Assembly: GCA_035295125.1 (NCBI GenBank)
Contig: DATGJP010000105.1
Location: forward strand, 1-64,000
Source: JAICMB01 sp035295125
GTDB lineage: Bacteria > Acidobacteriota > Terriglobia > Bryobacterales > Bryobacteraceae
DNA length: 64,000 nt
Direction of reading: 5' to 3'
Shown here: positions 1 to 9,046 of the stretch, piece after piece
How positions within the stretch are numbered: position 1 is the stretch's first letter
Layout of the letters: each line of letters opens with the position of its first letter
Made by a program: the position numbers and the translations under genes
Notes under the pieces: model-generated
Database searches by the model: none
What the model saw: the letters and a program-made list of their open reading frames with translations, nothing else
Told to the model about the DNA's origin: nothing

Positions 1-874
1 AAACTGGAGAACGCTATTCAGCAAGGAGTTCCTTGAAATGGCGGCCACCGGCGACGACCGGCCCTGCGGCGTATGCCGACTGTCCTGGCTCACTTCCACC
101 GTGCACTTCGACAAAGCGGCGTCGCACAACATCCGGATCCAGTACGAATCCGTCTATGAAAACAGCTCCGGCGGCCCGTCCGACGACGACTACTACAACA
201 ACGACTGTTTCCGGCAAGATCACGATCCAGGGCGCGACGTTGACCTCAAGTCGGTTACCCTCAAACCCGCCAACCGCTTCAAAGAAACTCCCGCTGGCCT
301 CGTCTGGGAGTTCACCAACCTGAGCCCCACCTTAGCCGACAACATCGAAATCTCGATGAACGACAAGTTCAATACCGTCGGAGTCTATGACGTGGAAAAC
401 GACGGAACCCAGAACAGTTGGTACTCCTTCGAGGGCGACCGCTACTATCTCGACTTCCACGGTTACATTGCCAAGGCCTCCTCCGAGCGAAAAGGATATC
501 CGGTTCAGAACATCGCCGACCTCATCAAGGCGACCGCCTGGGTAGCGGACAAAAGCGGCGGCACCGATGAAAGCATCACGTTGACGCTCGCCAAGCCCGC
601 GCACGTCGATCAGCTCGGGATCATTCCCGGCTACACAAAATCCAAGGCGATCCATTTCGCAAACAACCGCATTAAGGATCTCGAAGTGAGTGTGAACGGC
701 GGGACCATCACGCTTAAGGTGAAACAGGTCTACCCCGGAAGCAAATACAACGACACCTGCATCAGCGAACTCCTGATGCGAACCGCGCCTCAAAACGAAA
801 CCGAACGTCCGTCATGCTCGTTAGATCCGGGCTGCTGTTCGCCATCTCGGCCTCCGCCTGCGTCTCCGCGCTGA
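1..874 (+). pseudogene. Decayed, 5'-truncated copy of the secreted NADase-type glycan-binding-domain protein at 3120-4445
   Basis: Base 1 aligns with base 3470, and near-identity continues through the gene. Relative to the intact copy it has a 47-bp deletion near 205 and a 1-bp deletion near 240. Together these are in frame but leave a short frameshifted patch. A 105-bp in-frame deletion lies at about 712, and a 1-bp insertion near 786 changes the C-terminus so that the frame runs on to 874 instead of ending at about 824. An ATG at 38 opens a 278-codon frame, but it is internal to the ancestral gene and lacks the signal peptide. The 5' part may lie outside the window, so whether the whole gene is dead cannot be settled here. 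Confidence 0.75.
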
Positions 875-1107
875 ACCTGCCCATTTACATTGAAGACTCC
901 CACGGCGGGACCTTCTACTGGGCCATCCGCAATTTGCCGCTGGACGCCGACGCACAGTTGGTTCTGATAGACGCCCACAGCGACGCGAGCGAAGTCTTCA
1001 ACTCTGACGCCGTCCGGCAACAGGTGCTGCACGCCGCAAGCGCCGGCGCACTCGACGACGTCATTCAGAAATGGCGCTCGCGCCGTAATTCCGCGCTGTT
1101 ACTCTAG
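814..1107 (+). pseudogene. Truncated copy of the UPF0489/NlpC-like gene at 4435-6135
   Basis: The first 90 or so residues match the start of the 566-residue protein at 4435, including the signal peptide and the IDAHSDASE motif. A 2-bp deletion near 1083 shifts the frame. Homology to the intact copy stops at about 1091 (matching 4714), and the frame ends at 1107. Only about one sixth of the protein remains and the C-terminal cysteine-peptidase-like domain is gone. It starts 11 bases before the ancestral stop of the preceding pseudogene, the same coupled arrangement as in the intact pair. Confidence 0.8.
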
Positions 1108-1212
1108 CCGTTCTAGCCGTAACATACCCAAATTCGGTGCCCTCGCGCTTGCCGTTTCCTATATACTGAACGAACTGTAGGAATCCAAGTCAGCACCAAG
1201 GAGACAAACTCA

Positions 1213-2196
1213 ATGTTCAGAGTTTCACTGCTAACCGTCTGTGTAGCAGCTTTTGGCAGCGTTGTGTCTGCTGCCACGTGCACTCCGACCGGTTTTATCC
1301 GGGACAACATCAATATGACAGCGGTCCTGATCAACCCCAGCGGCACCGTCTCGGGTGACATCGATGCCACCGGATGCAACATCGGTATTTACTACGATCA
1401 TGGCAAAGGTCAGGTGAAGAACGCGTCCGTGCACGACGCCAACTACTTTGGCATAGCGGTGAACGGCGACCTCGCCTCTGTCTCGGTCGACGTGATCAAT
1501 ACCAACGTTCACGATATCGGCGAGAAGCCCTTTGACGGCACGCAGCACGGCGTTGGGATCTACTATCGCGCCTTCGGCGTTGGTAGCACCAGCAGCAAGA
1601 TCACCGGCAACACGGTCGCCCGCTATCAAAAGGGTGGAATCGTCGTCAACGGCAACTCCGACTCCAACATTTCCGACAACATCGTCACCGGACTTGGGCG
1701 GGTGGATTTCATTGCTGGCAACGGCATTCAGGTTGGTTACGGCGCGAGCGCTCAGGTGATGCGTAATACCGTGACCGGAAATGCATACACTGGCGCGAAT
1801 GGGGCTTCGTCAGGCGGGATTCTGGTTTTCGGTGGAGACTGCTACGGCGGCGCATTTACGACCGGAACACAGATCGTCGGCAATACGCTGGTCAACAACG
1901 ACGTCGGAGCCTATCTTTCGAATCTCGATACCAGTTGTTTGGCTCCGCTGACGGCCACCAACATCAAAGTCGTCAACAACACCATCACGAATGACGCGCT
2001 GTCCAATATCAGCGGCGACGGAGGAACCCAAGGCTACCAGGCCGGCGTCTCGGACGTGGGCAACAACGACAAGATCATCAATAACAATATCTCGGGCCTG
2101 GGTTATAGCACCGTCAACACCCCGACAATGTATGCGATAGACATTGACGCCAGCACGACATTTACAAACCGGCCGAAAGTGCACGCGAACAAGTAG
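1213..2196 (+). CDS. Secreted right-handed parallel beta-helix protein
   Basis: A 327-residue protein with an N-terminal signal peptide (basic residue, hydrophobic stretch, VVSA cleavage-type site near residue 20). The body consists of repeated short strands with N/G-rich turns such as KITGNTV, NISDNIV, QVMRNTVTG, QIVGNTLVNN and KVVNNTI. This is the pattern of pectate-lyase/NosD-type beta-helices. The fold is well supported, but no catalytic residues can be assigned, so the substrate is unknown; carbohydrate binding or cleavage is a family-level guess. AGGAGA lies about 9 bases before the ATG. The gene lies alone between the two copies of the duplicated block. Confidence 0.75.
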   Translation: MFRVSLLTVCVAAFGSVVSAATCTPTGFIRDNINMTAVLINPSGTVSGDIDATGCNIGIYYDHGKGQVKNASVHDANYFGIAVNGDLASVSVDVINTNVHDIGEKPFDGTQHGVGIYYRAFGVGSTSSKITGNTVARYQKGGIVVNGNSDSNISDNIVTGLGRVDFIAGNGIQVGYGASAQVMRNTVTGNAYTGANGASSGGILVFGGDCYGGAFTTGTQIVGNTLVNNDVGAYLSNLDTSCLAPLTATNIKVVNNTITNDALSNISGDGGTQGYQAGVSDVGNNDKIINNNISGLGYSTVNTPTMYAIDIDASTTFTNRPKVHANK

Positions 2197-3119
2197 AGCG
2201 AACAGAACAGAAACCAAACCGAAGCTGGCTTCCGGAGGGTCCTTGTCGCCATCCCGGTGGCTACTACTATTCAGGCGGGGACAGCTCATGGATCAAGAGC
2301 CTGTCCCCTGTCCTATTCGGCCGAAGCATTTACAGACGGCGGCTTCAGCTCAACTACGATCCGTCCAGCTCAGTACTCCAGTACCTCGTTTCCGAGCCTC
2401 GTTATTTCCGAGGCATGCCCGGACGGTCTCCATTCGGTTCGCGCCCCGCCCATTGGTTCTGCCTCCGGATTTCAACGCGCCGAGTCCCCGCATGCCTCGC
2501 TATTTTGCGGGAAGCAAACTACCCCAATCCCGCCCGCTATGCTGTTCGAAGCACGATCTCTGCGGGGAGTGCGGGGAGTAAGAGAGCCACGTCGAGCTGG
2601 AAACAAAAAAAGACACATACCGCGGGAGCCGCTGACGATAGGGACCGCACTGCACGAAGAAGCCTGCAGTGCTGCCGCGGTCCCCGCACACGCCCCGCCG
2701 GCCGCATGTTTACAAACGGTTTAGTGCGGGGTCGGAAGCGGGATGTCCCGCGGACGACAATTGCCACGTTCTCTCTGCCCGAGTCTCAGAGAATCATCCG
2801 AGCATGTGAGCCCTGCAGCATCAAAGTTTTCCGCTCGTTGGACACAAGATACGCGGATCGTCGCGGCGCGCACGCTGTTTCGTCGCTCTGGTCGAATCTT
2901 CGCCGTAAGCACCGAGTCGCGTCGTCACAGTCAGCAGGGCAGGCGACACCCGAGGCTTACGGCTGTTGAGTTCAGTACATCGCGAGCTGGCGCGCCTCCC
3001 TGACCTCTTACCACCGTGTGTGTGCGTGCGTGCCGCTCTTGCGAGGCTATGCCTTTCTATGCCCAGTTTTCGGCCTGCGCGCGGTGTATGATGACTTTCT
3101 CAGCGGCAGCAAACCACAA
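2197..3119. other. Gene-poor gap of about 920 bases
   Basis: Several frames are open (for example about 2190-2969 on the plus strand), but their translations are rich in Arg, Ser and Pro, resemble no family I know, and have no ribosome-binding site. The only clear structure is the hairpin at 2277-2308. The gap may be eroded DNA left between the two copies of the duplicated block. Confidence 0.5.
2277..2308. repeat. REP-like hairpin (GGGGACAG ... CTGTCCCC)
   Basis: Perfect 8-bp inverted arms, GGGGACAG at 2277-2284 and CTGTCCCC at 2301-2308, enclose a 16-base loop in which CTC and GAG could extend the stem with one bulge. The GGGGACAG/CTGTCCCC arm pair is typical of bacterial REP-type extragenic palindromes. 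No transposase lies nearby. Confidence 0.5.
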
Positions 3120-4445
3120 ATGAAACCCGCACTCCTTCCCCTAGCACTCCTCCTTGTCGTGGCCACCCCCCTCCTAGGCAACTGGGGTAGTGACGCCGGC
3201 GGCAGCGTCGCCAGCGGAACCTTCCGCGCTTACGGAACCAGCCAAATCGAAATGCAGTCCGAAAATCTGACCATCGTCCTCTATCGCGACCGCGCCAAGG
3301 TCACCGTCGAATACGTCATGAAAAACACCGCCGATGCTGTCGACGTCAAAGCCGGCTTCCCCTGCATCGGCGTTGGCGCGCCCGAGATCACCTGCACCGA
3401 GATCGAGGATTACCAGTTCACTGCCGACGGAAAGACCATCCCTTTCCAAACCGAAAAAGGCGACGTCAAAAACTGGAGAACGCTATTCAGCAAGGAGTTC
3501 CTTGAAATGGCGGCCACCGGCGACGACCGGCCCTGCGGCGTATGCCGACTGTCCTGGCTCACTTCCACCGTGCACTTCGACAAAGCGGCGTCGCACAACA
3601 TCCGCATCCAGTACGAATCCGTCTATGAAAACAGCTCCGGCGGCCCGTCCGACGACGACTACTACAACAACGACTATTTCCGTTACCTTCTCTCCACCGC
3701 GGCCGCATGGAAAGGGCCCATTCAACGCGGCAAGATCACGATCCAGGGCGCGACGGTCGACCTCAAGTCGGTCACCCTCAAACCCGCCAACCACTTCAAG
3801 GAAACTCCCGCTGGCCTCGTTTGGGAGTTCACCAACCTGAGCCCCACCTTAGCCGACAACATCGAAATCTCGATGAACGACAAGTTCAATACCGTGGGAG
3901 TCTATGACGTGGAAAACGACGGAGCCCAGAACAGTTGGTACTCCTTCGAGGGCGACCGCTACTATTTCGACTTCCACGGTTACATTGCCAAGGCCTCCTC
4001 CGAGCGAAAAGGATATCCGGTTCAGAACATCGCCGACCTCAACAAGGCGACCGCCTGGGTAGCGGACAAAAGCGGCGGTACCGATGAAAGCATCACGTTG
4101 ACGCTCGCCAAGCCCGCGCACGTCGATCAGCTCGGGATCATTCCCGGCTACACAAAATCCAAGGCGATCTATTTCGCGAACAACCGCATTAAGGATCTCG
4201 AAGTCAGTGTGAACGGCGGCCAGCCGGTACCGGTCTCGCTTCCCGATGAGTACATTTCGTTCGCGCCCGGCTCCAAAAAAGCTTATCAGCTCATCGACCT
4301 CGGCGGTTACACCGGGCCCGCCAAGACCATCACGCTCAAGGTGAAACAGGTCTATCCCGGAAGCAAATACAACGACACCTGCATCAGCGAACTCCTGCTG
4401 CGAACGCGCCTCAAAACGAAACCGAACGTCCGTCATGCTCGTTAA
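3120..4445 (+). CDS. Secreted protein with C-terminal NADase-type glycan-binding (discoidin-like) domain
   Basis: The protein has 441 residues from the ATG at 3120, chosen because it begins a clean signal peptide (MKPALLPLALLLVVATPLLG); an ATP-less upstream extension to 3018 looks non-coding. Residues of about 40-230 resemble DUF4424-like periplasmic domains, with alternating strands such as LTIVLYRDRAKVTVEY. A region at roughly 300-400 (TAWVADKSGG, LGIIPGYTKS, NNRIKDLEV) fits the NADase-type glycan-binding domain, so a wall- or glycan-associated role is inferred. The stop overlaps the next ATG by 11 bases, suggesting translational coupling. It is the intact parent or sister of the copy at 1-874. 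Confidence 0.7.
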   Translation: MKPALLPLALLLVVATPLLGNWGSDAGGSVASGTFRAYGTSQIEMQSENLTIVLYRDRAKVTVEYVMKNTADAVDVKAGFPCIGVGAPEITCTEIEDYQFTADGKTIPFQTEKGDVKNWRTLFSKEFLEMAATGDDRPCGVCRLSWLTSTVHFDKAASHNIRIQYESVYENSSGGPSDDDYYNNDYFRYLLSTAAAWKGPIQRGKITIQGATVDLKSVTLKPANHFKETPAGLVWEFTNLSPTLADNIEISMNDKFNTVGVYDVENDGAQNSWYSFEGDRYYFDFHGYIAKASSERKGYPVQNIADLNKATAWVADKSGGTDESITLTLAKPAHVDQLGIIPGYTKSKAIYFANNRIKDLEVSVNGGQPVPVSLPDEYISFAPGSKKAYQLIDLGGYTGPAKTITLKVKQVYPGSKYNDTCISELLLRTRLKTKPNVRHAR

Positions 4446-4714
4446 ATCCGGGCTGCTGTTCGCCATCTCGGCCTCCGCCTGCGTCGCCGCACTGAACCTG
4501 CCCGTTTATATTGAAGACTCCCACGCCGGGACCTTTTACTGGGCCATCCGCAATTTGCCGCTGGACGCCGACGCGCAGTTGGTCCTGATCGACGCACACA
4601 GTGACGCGAGCGAAGTCTTCAACTCTGACGCCGTCCGGCAACAGGTGCTGCACGCCGCAAGCGCCGGCGAACTCGACGACCTCATTCAGAAATGGCGATC
4701 GCGCGGCGTAATTC
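3470..4714 (+). repeat. Intact member of a 1.1-1.2 kb direct duplication (partner at 1-1091)
   Basis: The two blocks are near-identical apart from deletions of 47, 1, 105 and 2 bp and one inserted base in the left copy, which account for the 154-bp length difference. The orientation is direct and the spacing about 2.4 kb. The left copy may extend beyond the window. Confidence 0.9.
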
Positions 4715-6135
4715 AAAGCTTCGACTGGATCGAGCCGCTCATTCCCCATCCGATCTCGAAGGTCTGGTGGGTGCCCGCCGCGCCACAACACTCGCCTGAC
4801 GCTGTCCAGCAGATCAACGCTCACCAAATGACCGCGCCCCGCCAGGGCGGAGATTTCAGCCGCCGGTACGTCATAACCGACCTGAATTCCGTGATGAAAC
4901 AGGTCAGAGGACCCGTTGTGGTCAGCATCGACCTCGACTACTTCTCCCAGGGAACCGCTAAGGTGGACCATCTGCTGCAATCCATCCTTACCCTCCCCGG
5001 CCTGCAAGCGATGACAATCGCGATCTCTCGACCGTATCTTGCCTCCGAAGCTCAAGCCCATCAGCTCTTGTACGAGGCTCTCGCCTACCTGACCCGAATC
5101 ATAAACATCGACATCCACTTTGAACCCTTCGCATCCACCGGTGAGGATCGTTCCCGAAAAGCTCAAGACTTCTATCGCAAGCACATGGACGTACCGCACT
5201 ACGACATCGCAAGTGCGCCAGCCGTTCTAAGAAGCCTCCTGCTACGAAACGTCACCCGGATTGAAGTGGGTGAGGATCGCGAAAAGTGGAACAGACTCCT
5301 CGACACGTGGCGAAACGAGGGAGCCGTGCCGCGCATCGCCTTAATCGGCGGCGGCGACGAAAACCTGGTGCCCGTCGGCCGCCCATTCCAGATTCGGATC
5401 GAAAACTACAAGGCACAGCAATGCTCCCACATCCGCTGGAAGATCCTGGTCCCCGCTCATGAAAAATACAACCTAACCAACGAGGAGGAAGGCTTTGCCG
5501 CGGGCGCGCCCCGGTTCCTGCTGTTCGATGAACGCCCGCTCCCCGCGGCTGACGGTCTCGCAGCACTCGATGAAGCAACCCTTCTACCGTCCTTTGATCC
5601 CAGGACAGGCTGGGGAACAATCCGCGTCTTCTGCGAACTCACCGTCGGAACACAAACGTACACTTCCAACGTCGTCCCTTTGTCCCGCTACCAGGGCGAC
5701 GGTTACCTCGGCAAGCTGACCGAGATCTTCAACCTCCCCTACATCTACGGCAGCGCGATGTTGCACGAGAACGGAAAAACCAGCGCGGACGCCCGCTATG
5801 GAGCCGACTGCAGCCATTTCATAATCTACGGCCTACGGCGGCAAGGATTGAACCTTCCGTACGTAAACCCAAAGGAGTTGCTTCACTACCTGGACGATGT
5901 AGACGAGTTCAGCGCATTCCACGACGGTATCGCGCTCGGCCGCACGGGACCAATTCACCTGACGGACAGGCTGCTGCTGCACTTCGGAAACCACGTGGCG
6001 GCGGTCTTTGAAGATACCGGCGTGCTGAAAGAACAGACCCGCGTAGTGCATCAACTCGAAAGCTATCCCGAAATCACAACGTTCGGAGCCATGGCGCGAA
6101 AGTACCGGAGAATCCGTATCATGAGAGTTCAATGA
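4435..6135 (+). CDS. UPF0489-domain protein fused to an NlpC/P60-like cysteine peptidase domain
   Basis: A 566-residue exported protein with a short signal peptide (MLVKSGLLFAISASACVAA). Residues about 20-290 resemble UPF0489 (C5orf22-like, arginase-fold) proteins: IEDSH near the start, VLIDAHSDA at about 50, and VVSIDLDYFSQG at about 160. These could be metal-binding His/Asp clusters. The C-terminal 140 residues contain YGADCSHFIIYGL and a later LHFGNHVAAVF, the Cys and His order of NlpC/P60-type papain-fold peptidases. Cell-wall peptide or amide cleavage in the periplasm is inferred. It starts within the stop of the preceding gene and ends in an ATGA overlap with the next. Confidence 0.6.
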   Translation: MLVKSGLLFAISASACVAALNLPVYIEDSHAGTFYWAIRNLPLDADAQLVLIDAHSDASEVFNSDAVRQQVLHAASAGELDDLIQKWRSRGVIQSFDWIEPLIPHPISKVWWVPAAPQHSPDAVQQINAHQMTAPRQGGDFSRRYVITDLNSVMKQVRGPVVVSIDLDYFSQGTAKVDHLLQSILTLPGLQAMTIAISRPYLASEAQAHQLLYEALAYLTRIINIDIHFEPFASTGEDRSRKAQDFYRKHMDVPHYDIASAPAVLRSLLLRNVTRIEVGEDREKWNRLLDTWRNEGAVPRIALIGGGDENLVPVGRPFQIRIENYKAQQCSHIRWKILVPAHEKYNLTNEEEGFAAGAPRFLLFDERPLPAADGLAALDEATLLPSFDPRTGWGTIRVFCELTVGTQTYTSNVVPLSRYQGDGYLGKLTEIFNLPYIYGSAMLHENGKTSADARYGADCSHFIIYGLRRQGLNLPYVNPKELLHYLDDVDEFSAFHDGIALGRTGPIHLTDRLLLHFGNHVAAVFEDTGVLKEQTRVVHQLESYPEITTFGAMARKYRRIRIMRVQ

Positions 6136-6608
6136 GCTTCGCAACAAATCTTGCAAAACTGTTTCGGCGCGACCTCTCCAGGATGATCCAGCAGATCGAT
6201 GCCTTTCGGGACGACGAAATGCTATGGAGGCTATTTCCAGGAGCCACCAATTCCGCAGGGAATCTTGCACTTCACATCGAAGGTAATCTTCGCGAATACA
6301 TTGGTCGGCTGATCGGCGGTCTGCCCTACCAGCGCACCCGTGAACTTGAATTCAGCTCCACAGGAATTTCGAAGCCGGAACTGATTGCGCGTGTCGAGGA
6401 GTTGAGAGAGGCGATCCCATCCATCATCGCCGGCCTGTCATTCGAAACTTTGGAGCGCGAGTACCCGCAAGTCGTCCTCGAAGCGCCGCTATCGACTCAC
6501 GCGTTCCTGGTCCACCTATATGGGCACCTGAACTGGCATCTGGGACAGGTGGATTATCTACGCCGAGCCCTTTCCGGGGACGGAGCGATCGAGCGCGCCG
6601 GCCTTTAA
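6132..6608 (+). CDS. DinB/DUF1572-like four-helix protein
   Basis: A 158-residue, mostly helical cytoplasmic protein. Histidines sit where DinB-like proteins carry the metal triad: one in NLALHIEGN at about residue 50 and others in HLYGHLNWHLGQ near 135-146. Members of this superfamily include thiol-dependent transferases and many uncharacterised proteins, so no reaction is assigned. The ATG overlaps the previous stop by four bases. Confidence 0.7.
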   Translation: MSFATNLAKLFRRDLSRMIQQIDAFRDDEMLWRLFPGATNSAGNLALHIEGNLREYIGRLIGGLPYQRTRELEFSSTGISKPELIARVEELREAIPSIIAGLSFETLEREYPQVVLEAPLSTHAFLVHLYGHLNWHLGQVDYLRRALSGDGAIERAGL

Positions 6609-6651
6609 GCTGAAATCAGGGCAAAGAATCGCACATGGAAAGGCTCTTCGG

Positions 6652-7458
6652 ATGATTGGTGTTTTCGACAGCGGCTTCGGTGGCCTGACAGTGCATCGCG
6701 CACTCATAGAGGCGCTACCCGAACGGGATTTCATCTACCTGGGTGACAACCACAACGCGCCCTATGGAGCACGGCCGCCCATTGAGGTGCTGAACCTGAC
6801 TTGCGCCGCCCTGGAACGCCTGTTCGCAGAGGGCTGTACCCTGGTGGTCCTTGCGTGCAACACGGCTTCTACCGTGGCGCTGCGCTGGATTCAACAGCAA
6901 TGGCTGCCCGTCCGGCAGCGCGAAGATGGAATCGCGCGGAACGTCATCGGCATCGTTGTCCCGACCATCGAGGCCGCCACCGGCATGGGGTGGGGCACCA
7001 TCGGAGTTTTCGCAACGCGCCGCACGGTGGAGACCGCATGCTACCCGATCGAGATCGGCAAACGCCGGCCCGACATCACGGTCGTGCAGCAAGCCTGTCC
7101 CGAGCTTGCCGGCTCAATTGAGCTCGGGCTGCCGCGCCACGATTTAAAATCTCTCGTCGACCGCTATGTAAGCGAACTGTTGCGAAAACTCGAAACCGCG
7201 CCCGCGTGTGTAATCCTCGGCTGCACCCACTATCCGCTGGTCGCCGATCTGTTCGCCGCTTCCCTGCCCTCGTCTGTGCAGATGATCCACCAGCCAGATG
7301 CCACCGCGCGCGCCCTGAAGGACTATCTTGACCGGCATCCCGAGTACGACGGCTCAAACCGGGGGCTGCGGAAGTTCCTCTCGACCGGCTATTCCGCGGA
7401 GGCACTCCCCCTGATCGAAAGATTCTGGGGCGACAAAGTCCCCTTCGTTCAGTCGTGA
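6652..7458 (+). CDS. murI: Glutamate racemase
   Basis: Converts L-glutamate to D-glutamate for peptidoglycan. The 268-residue length is typical. Diagnostic motifs are present: MIGVFDSGFGG at the start (catalytic-site Asp6/Ser7), LACNTAS with catalytic Cys69, and LGCTHYPL with the second catalytic Cys191 followed by His. The gene follows the DinB-like gene after 43 bases. No dedicated cell-wall operon surrounds it, although the upstream fusion protein may also act on the wall. Confidence 0.95.
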   Translation: MIGVFDSGFGGLTVHRALIEALPERDFIYLGDNHNAPYGARPPIEVLNLTCAALERLFAEGCTLVVLACNTASTVALRWIQQQWLPVRQREDGIARNVIGIVVPTIEAATGMGWGTIGVFATRRTVETACYPIEIGKRRPDITVVQQACPELAGSIELGLPRHDLKSLVDRYVSELLRKLETAPACVILGCTHYPLVADLFAASLPSSVQMIHQPDATARALKDYLDRHPEYDGSNRGLRKFLSTGYSAEALPLIERFWGDKVPFVQS

Positions 7459-7617
7459 AGTTTAGATCGTTTTGCCCTCACACTTTCCGTGACTGTACCG
7501 TCCATCAGTTACCCCGTCTTCTTCGCCATCCGGGTATCGTATGCCTTCGACATTACCGTATGCAGCGGAGTCGGCAAGAGCATTTCTCATACCGGTTAAA
7601 ACTTCGCGTCGCATCTT

Positions 7618-8610
7618 TCAAGTTTCAGAATGAGACTCATCATCACAGGCGGACGAAGGACGCTCCAGCGCAGCCCGATCCCAGCCGCCCAGTGTCGCGC
7701 CCGCGTCATACGTGCTTTGCAGGAATTCCATCACTGCCTCCTTTGGCGAAGGCGCTTTCCGGGCGTCCTCATACATAAGGAAGTATTCCTTCAGTTCGGG
7801 ATGATAGAAGGCTCCCTCGGGACGAACAGAGTTCTGTGAGTAGCCCGGCGGTTCCGGTGACATATACGAATAGAACGCGGCGTCGGTGACCGGCCCGCTG
7901 CCGGGCCAAAAACCGGCGCTGCTGCACTCGTGCGAGTAGGCTTCGCGAGTGATCGCGTCCGCGCCTGGGCGTTCCGGAGCGCGCCGTCCGGAAAAGCGCG
8001 TAACCGCCAAATCAAAGCTGCCCCAGAAGAAATGCACTGGGCTCTTCCCCACGAAACCGCTGCGGAATTCGCTGAGGACAGAATGAACGCTCATGAGGAT
8101 ACGGTGGAATGTTGCGACTGCGCCGGCGTCGTATGAAGCGTGCACCGTGTCGTCTTGAAAAGGAATGGCATCCGGAATTTCAATCGGATGCGGCCAGATC
8201 TTGACATCGATAGACACGGAATACAGCACCGCCATCACTTCGCGATAGAAATCAGCCACCGATCGTGCATAGAGCGGCACATACCTGGTTGCTCCAGCAC
8301 TGTCCCGAATCGCGAGGTTATTGTCGAGAAAGTCGAATTCCATCTCAAATAACCGATCACTGTACGGGATGACGGATGTGGAGAGGCCGCGCGCGCTGAC
8401 GTAAAGCGGAACCTCCCACCAGTGATTGACGTGTGGACTCAGTGCCATTCGAATCTTGCCGACGATTTGCGTCCACATGTGGAGGGTGGCAGCCGTTTCA
8501 GCCCAACTCGCCAATGGCAACTCGGGCCAGCGCGGGGCCGGAACACTTTGAAGGTTTCGCTTGTCCAGGATGCCCTCCTTTTCGCCACCATTTTCCCATG
8601 TCGCGAGCAC
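7618..8610 (-). CDS. DUF5996 family protein
   Basis: The conserved block begins RWPELPLASWAETAATLHMWTQIVGK and continues VNHWWEVPLYVSARGLSTS, the hallmark of DUF5996, a soluble family of unknown function. The end at 7618 is firm. The start is uncertain. GTG at 8610 leaves a 25-base divergent gap to the DUF1801 gene. However, a strong AAGGAGG lies just upstream of an in-frame CTG at 8568, which would better fit where family members begin. The reading frame stays open to 8829, but that part overlaps the neighbouring gene and is not credible. Confidence 0.8.
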   Translation of the reverse strand: MLATWENGGEKEGILDKRNLQSVPAPRWPELPLASWAETAATLHMWTQIVGKIRMALSPHVNHWWEVPLYVSARGLSTSVIPYSDRLFEMEFDFLDNNLAIRDSAGATRYVPLYARSVADFYREVMAVLYSVSIDVKIWPHPIEIPDAIPFQDDTVHASYDAGAVATFHRILMSVHSVLSEFRSGFVGKSPVHFFWGSFDLAVTRFSGRRAPERPGADAITREAYSHECSSAGFWPGSGPVTDAAFYSYMSPEPPGYSQNSVRPEGAFYHPELKEYFLMYEDARKAPSPKEAVMEFLQSTYDAGATLGGWDRAALERPSSACDDESHSET

Positions 8611-8635
8611 GCCGACCGCTTCGACAATAAAATGG

Positions 8636-9046
8636 ATGGTTATGAGGCAAAGCGTACCCAAATCGGTTGACGAGTATATTGCCGCGCAGCCAGAGGCAAT
8701 GCAGCCGAAGCTGGAACAGGTGCGCGCCGCGATCCGGAAGTCGGTCCCTGAGGCAGTGGAAGTCATCGGGTATCGCATGCCGGGATACAAGCTGCACGGA
8801 AAGCCGATGCTGTACTTCGCCGCCTTCAAGGAGCACTATTCGCTGTTTGCCGCATCCGGATCTTTCCTTGCGGAGCTAGAGGATGAGCTGAAGGGCTACG
8901 AACTGCGAAAGGGAACCATCCATTTCCCGCTCAGCAAGCCGGTTCCAGTGAAGCTCATCAGCCGGATCGCGAAATTGCGAGCGGCTGGAATCGCTCCCAT
9001 GGCAAAAAAGCCTGCGCATAGGGGCATTTCGAAGAAGGCCGTATGA
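8636..9046 (+). CDS. DUF1801 (YdhG/YjhX-like) protein
   Basis: A 136-residue protein. The pattern SVDEYIAAQPEAMQPKLEQVR, then EAVEVIGYRMPGYKLHGKPM, then KEHYSLF and ISRIAKLRAAG fits the small alpha/beta DUF1801 family, whose function is not established. The start at ATG 8636 precedes the conserved block by only a few residues; a second ATG is at 8642. It overlaps the next gene by four bases (ATGA). Confidence 0.8.
   Translation: MVMRQSVPKSVDEYIAAQPEAMQPKLEQVRAAIRKSVPEAVEVIGYRMPGYKLHGKPMLYFAAFKEHYSLFAASGSFLAELEDELKGYELRKGTIHFPLSKPVPVKLISRIAKLRAAGIAPMAKKPAHRGISKKAV

Noticed and set aside
180..205. GAC/TAC/AAC triplet run as a microsatellite
   Set aside because: The same run (coding for DDDYYNND) is preserved in the intact copy at about 3650-3675 as ordinary coding sequence.
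2190..2969. Long open plus-strand frame in the gap between the duplicated blocks
   Set aside because: The composition is Arg/Ser/Pro-rich, there is no ribosome-binding site, and no recognisable family appears despite stretches such as YYYSGGDSSWIKSL. It is more likely a chance opening in GC-rich DNA.
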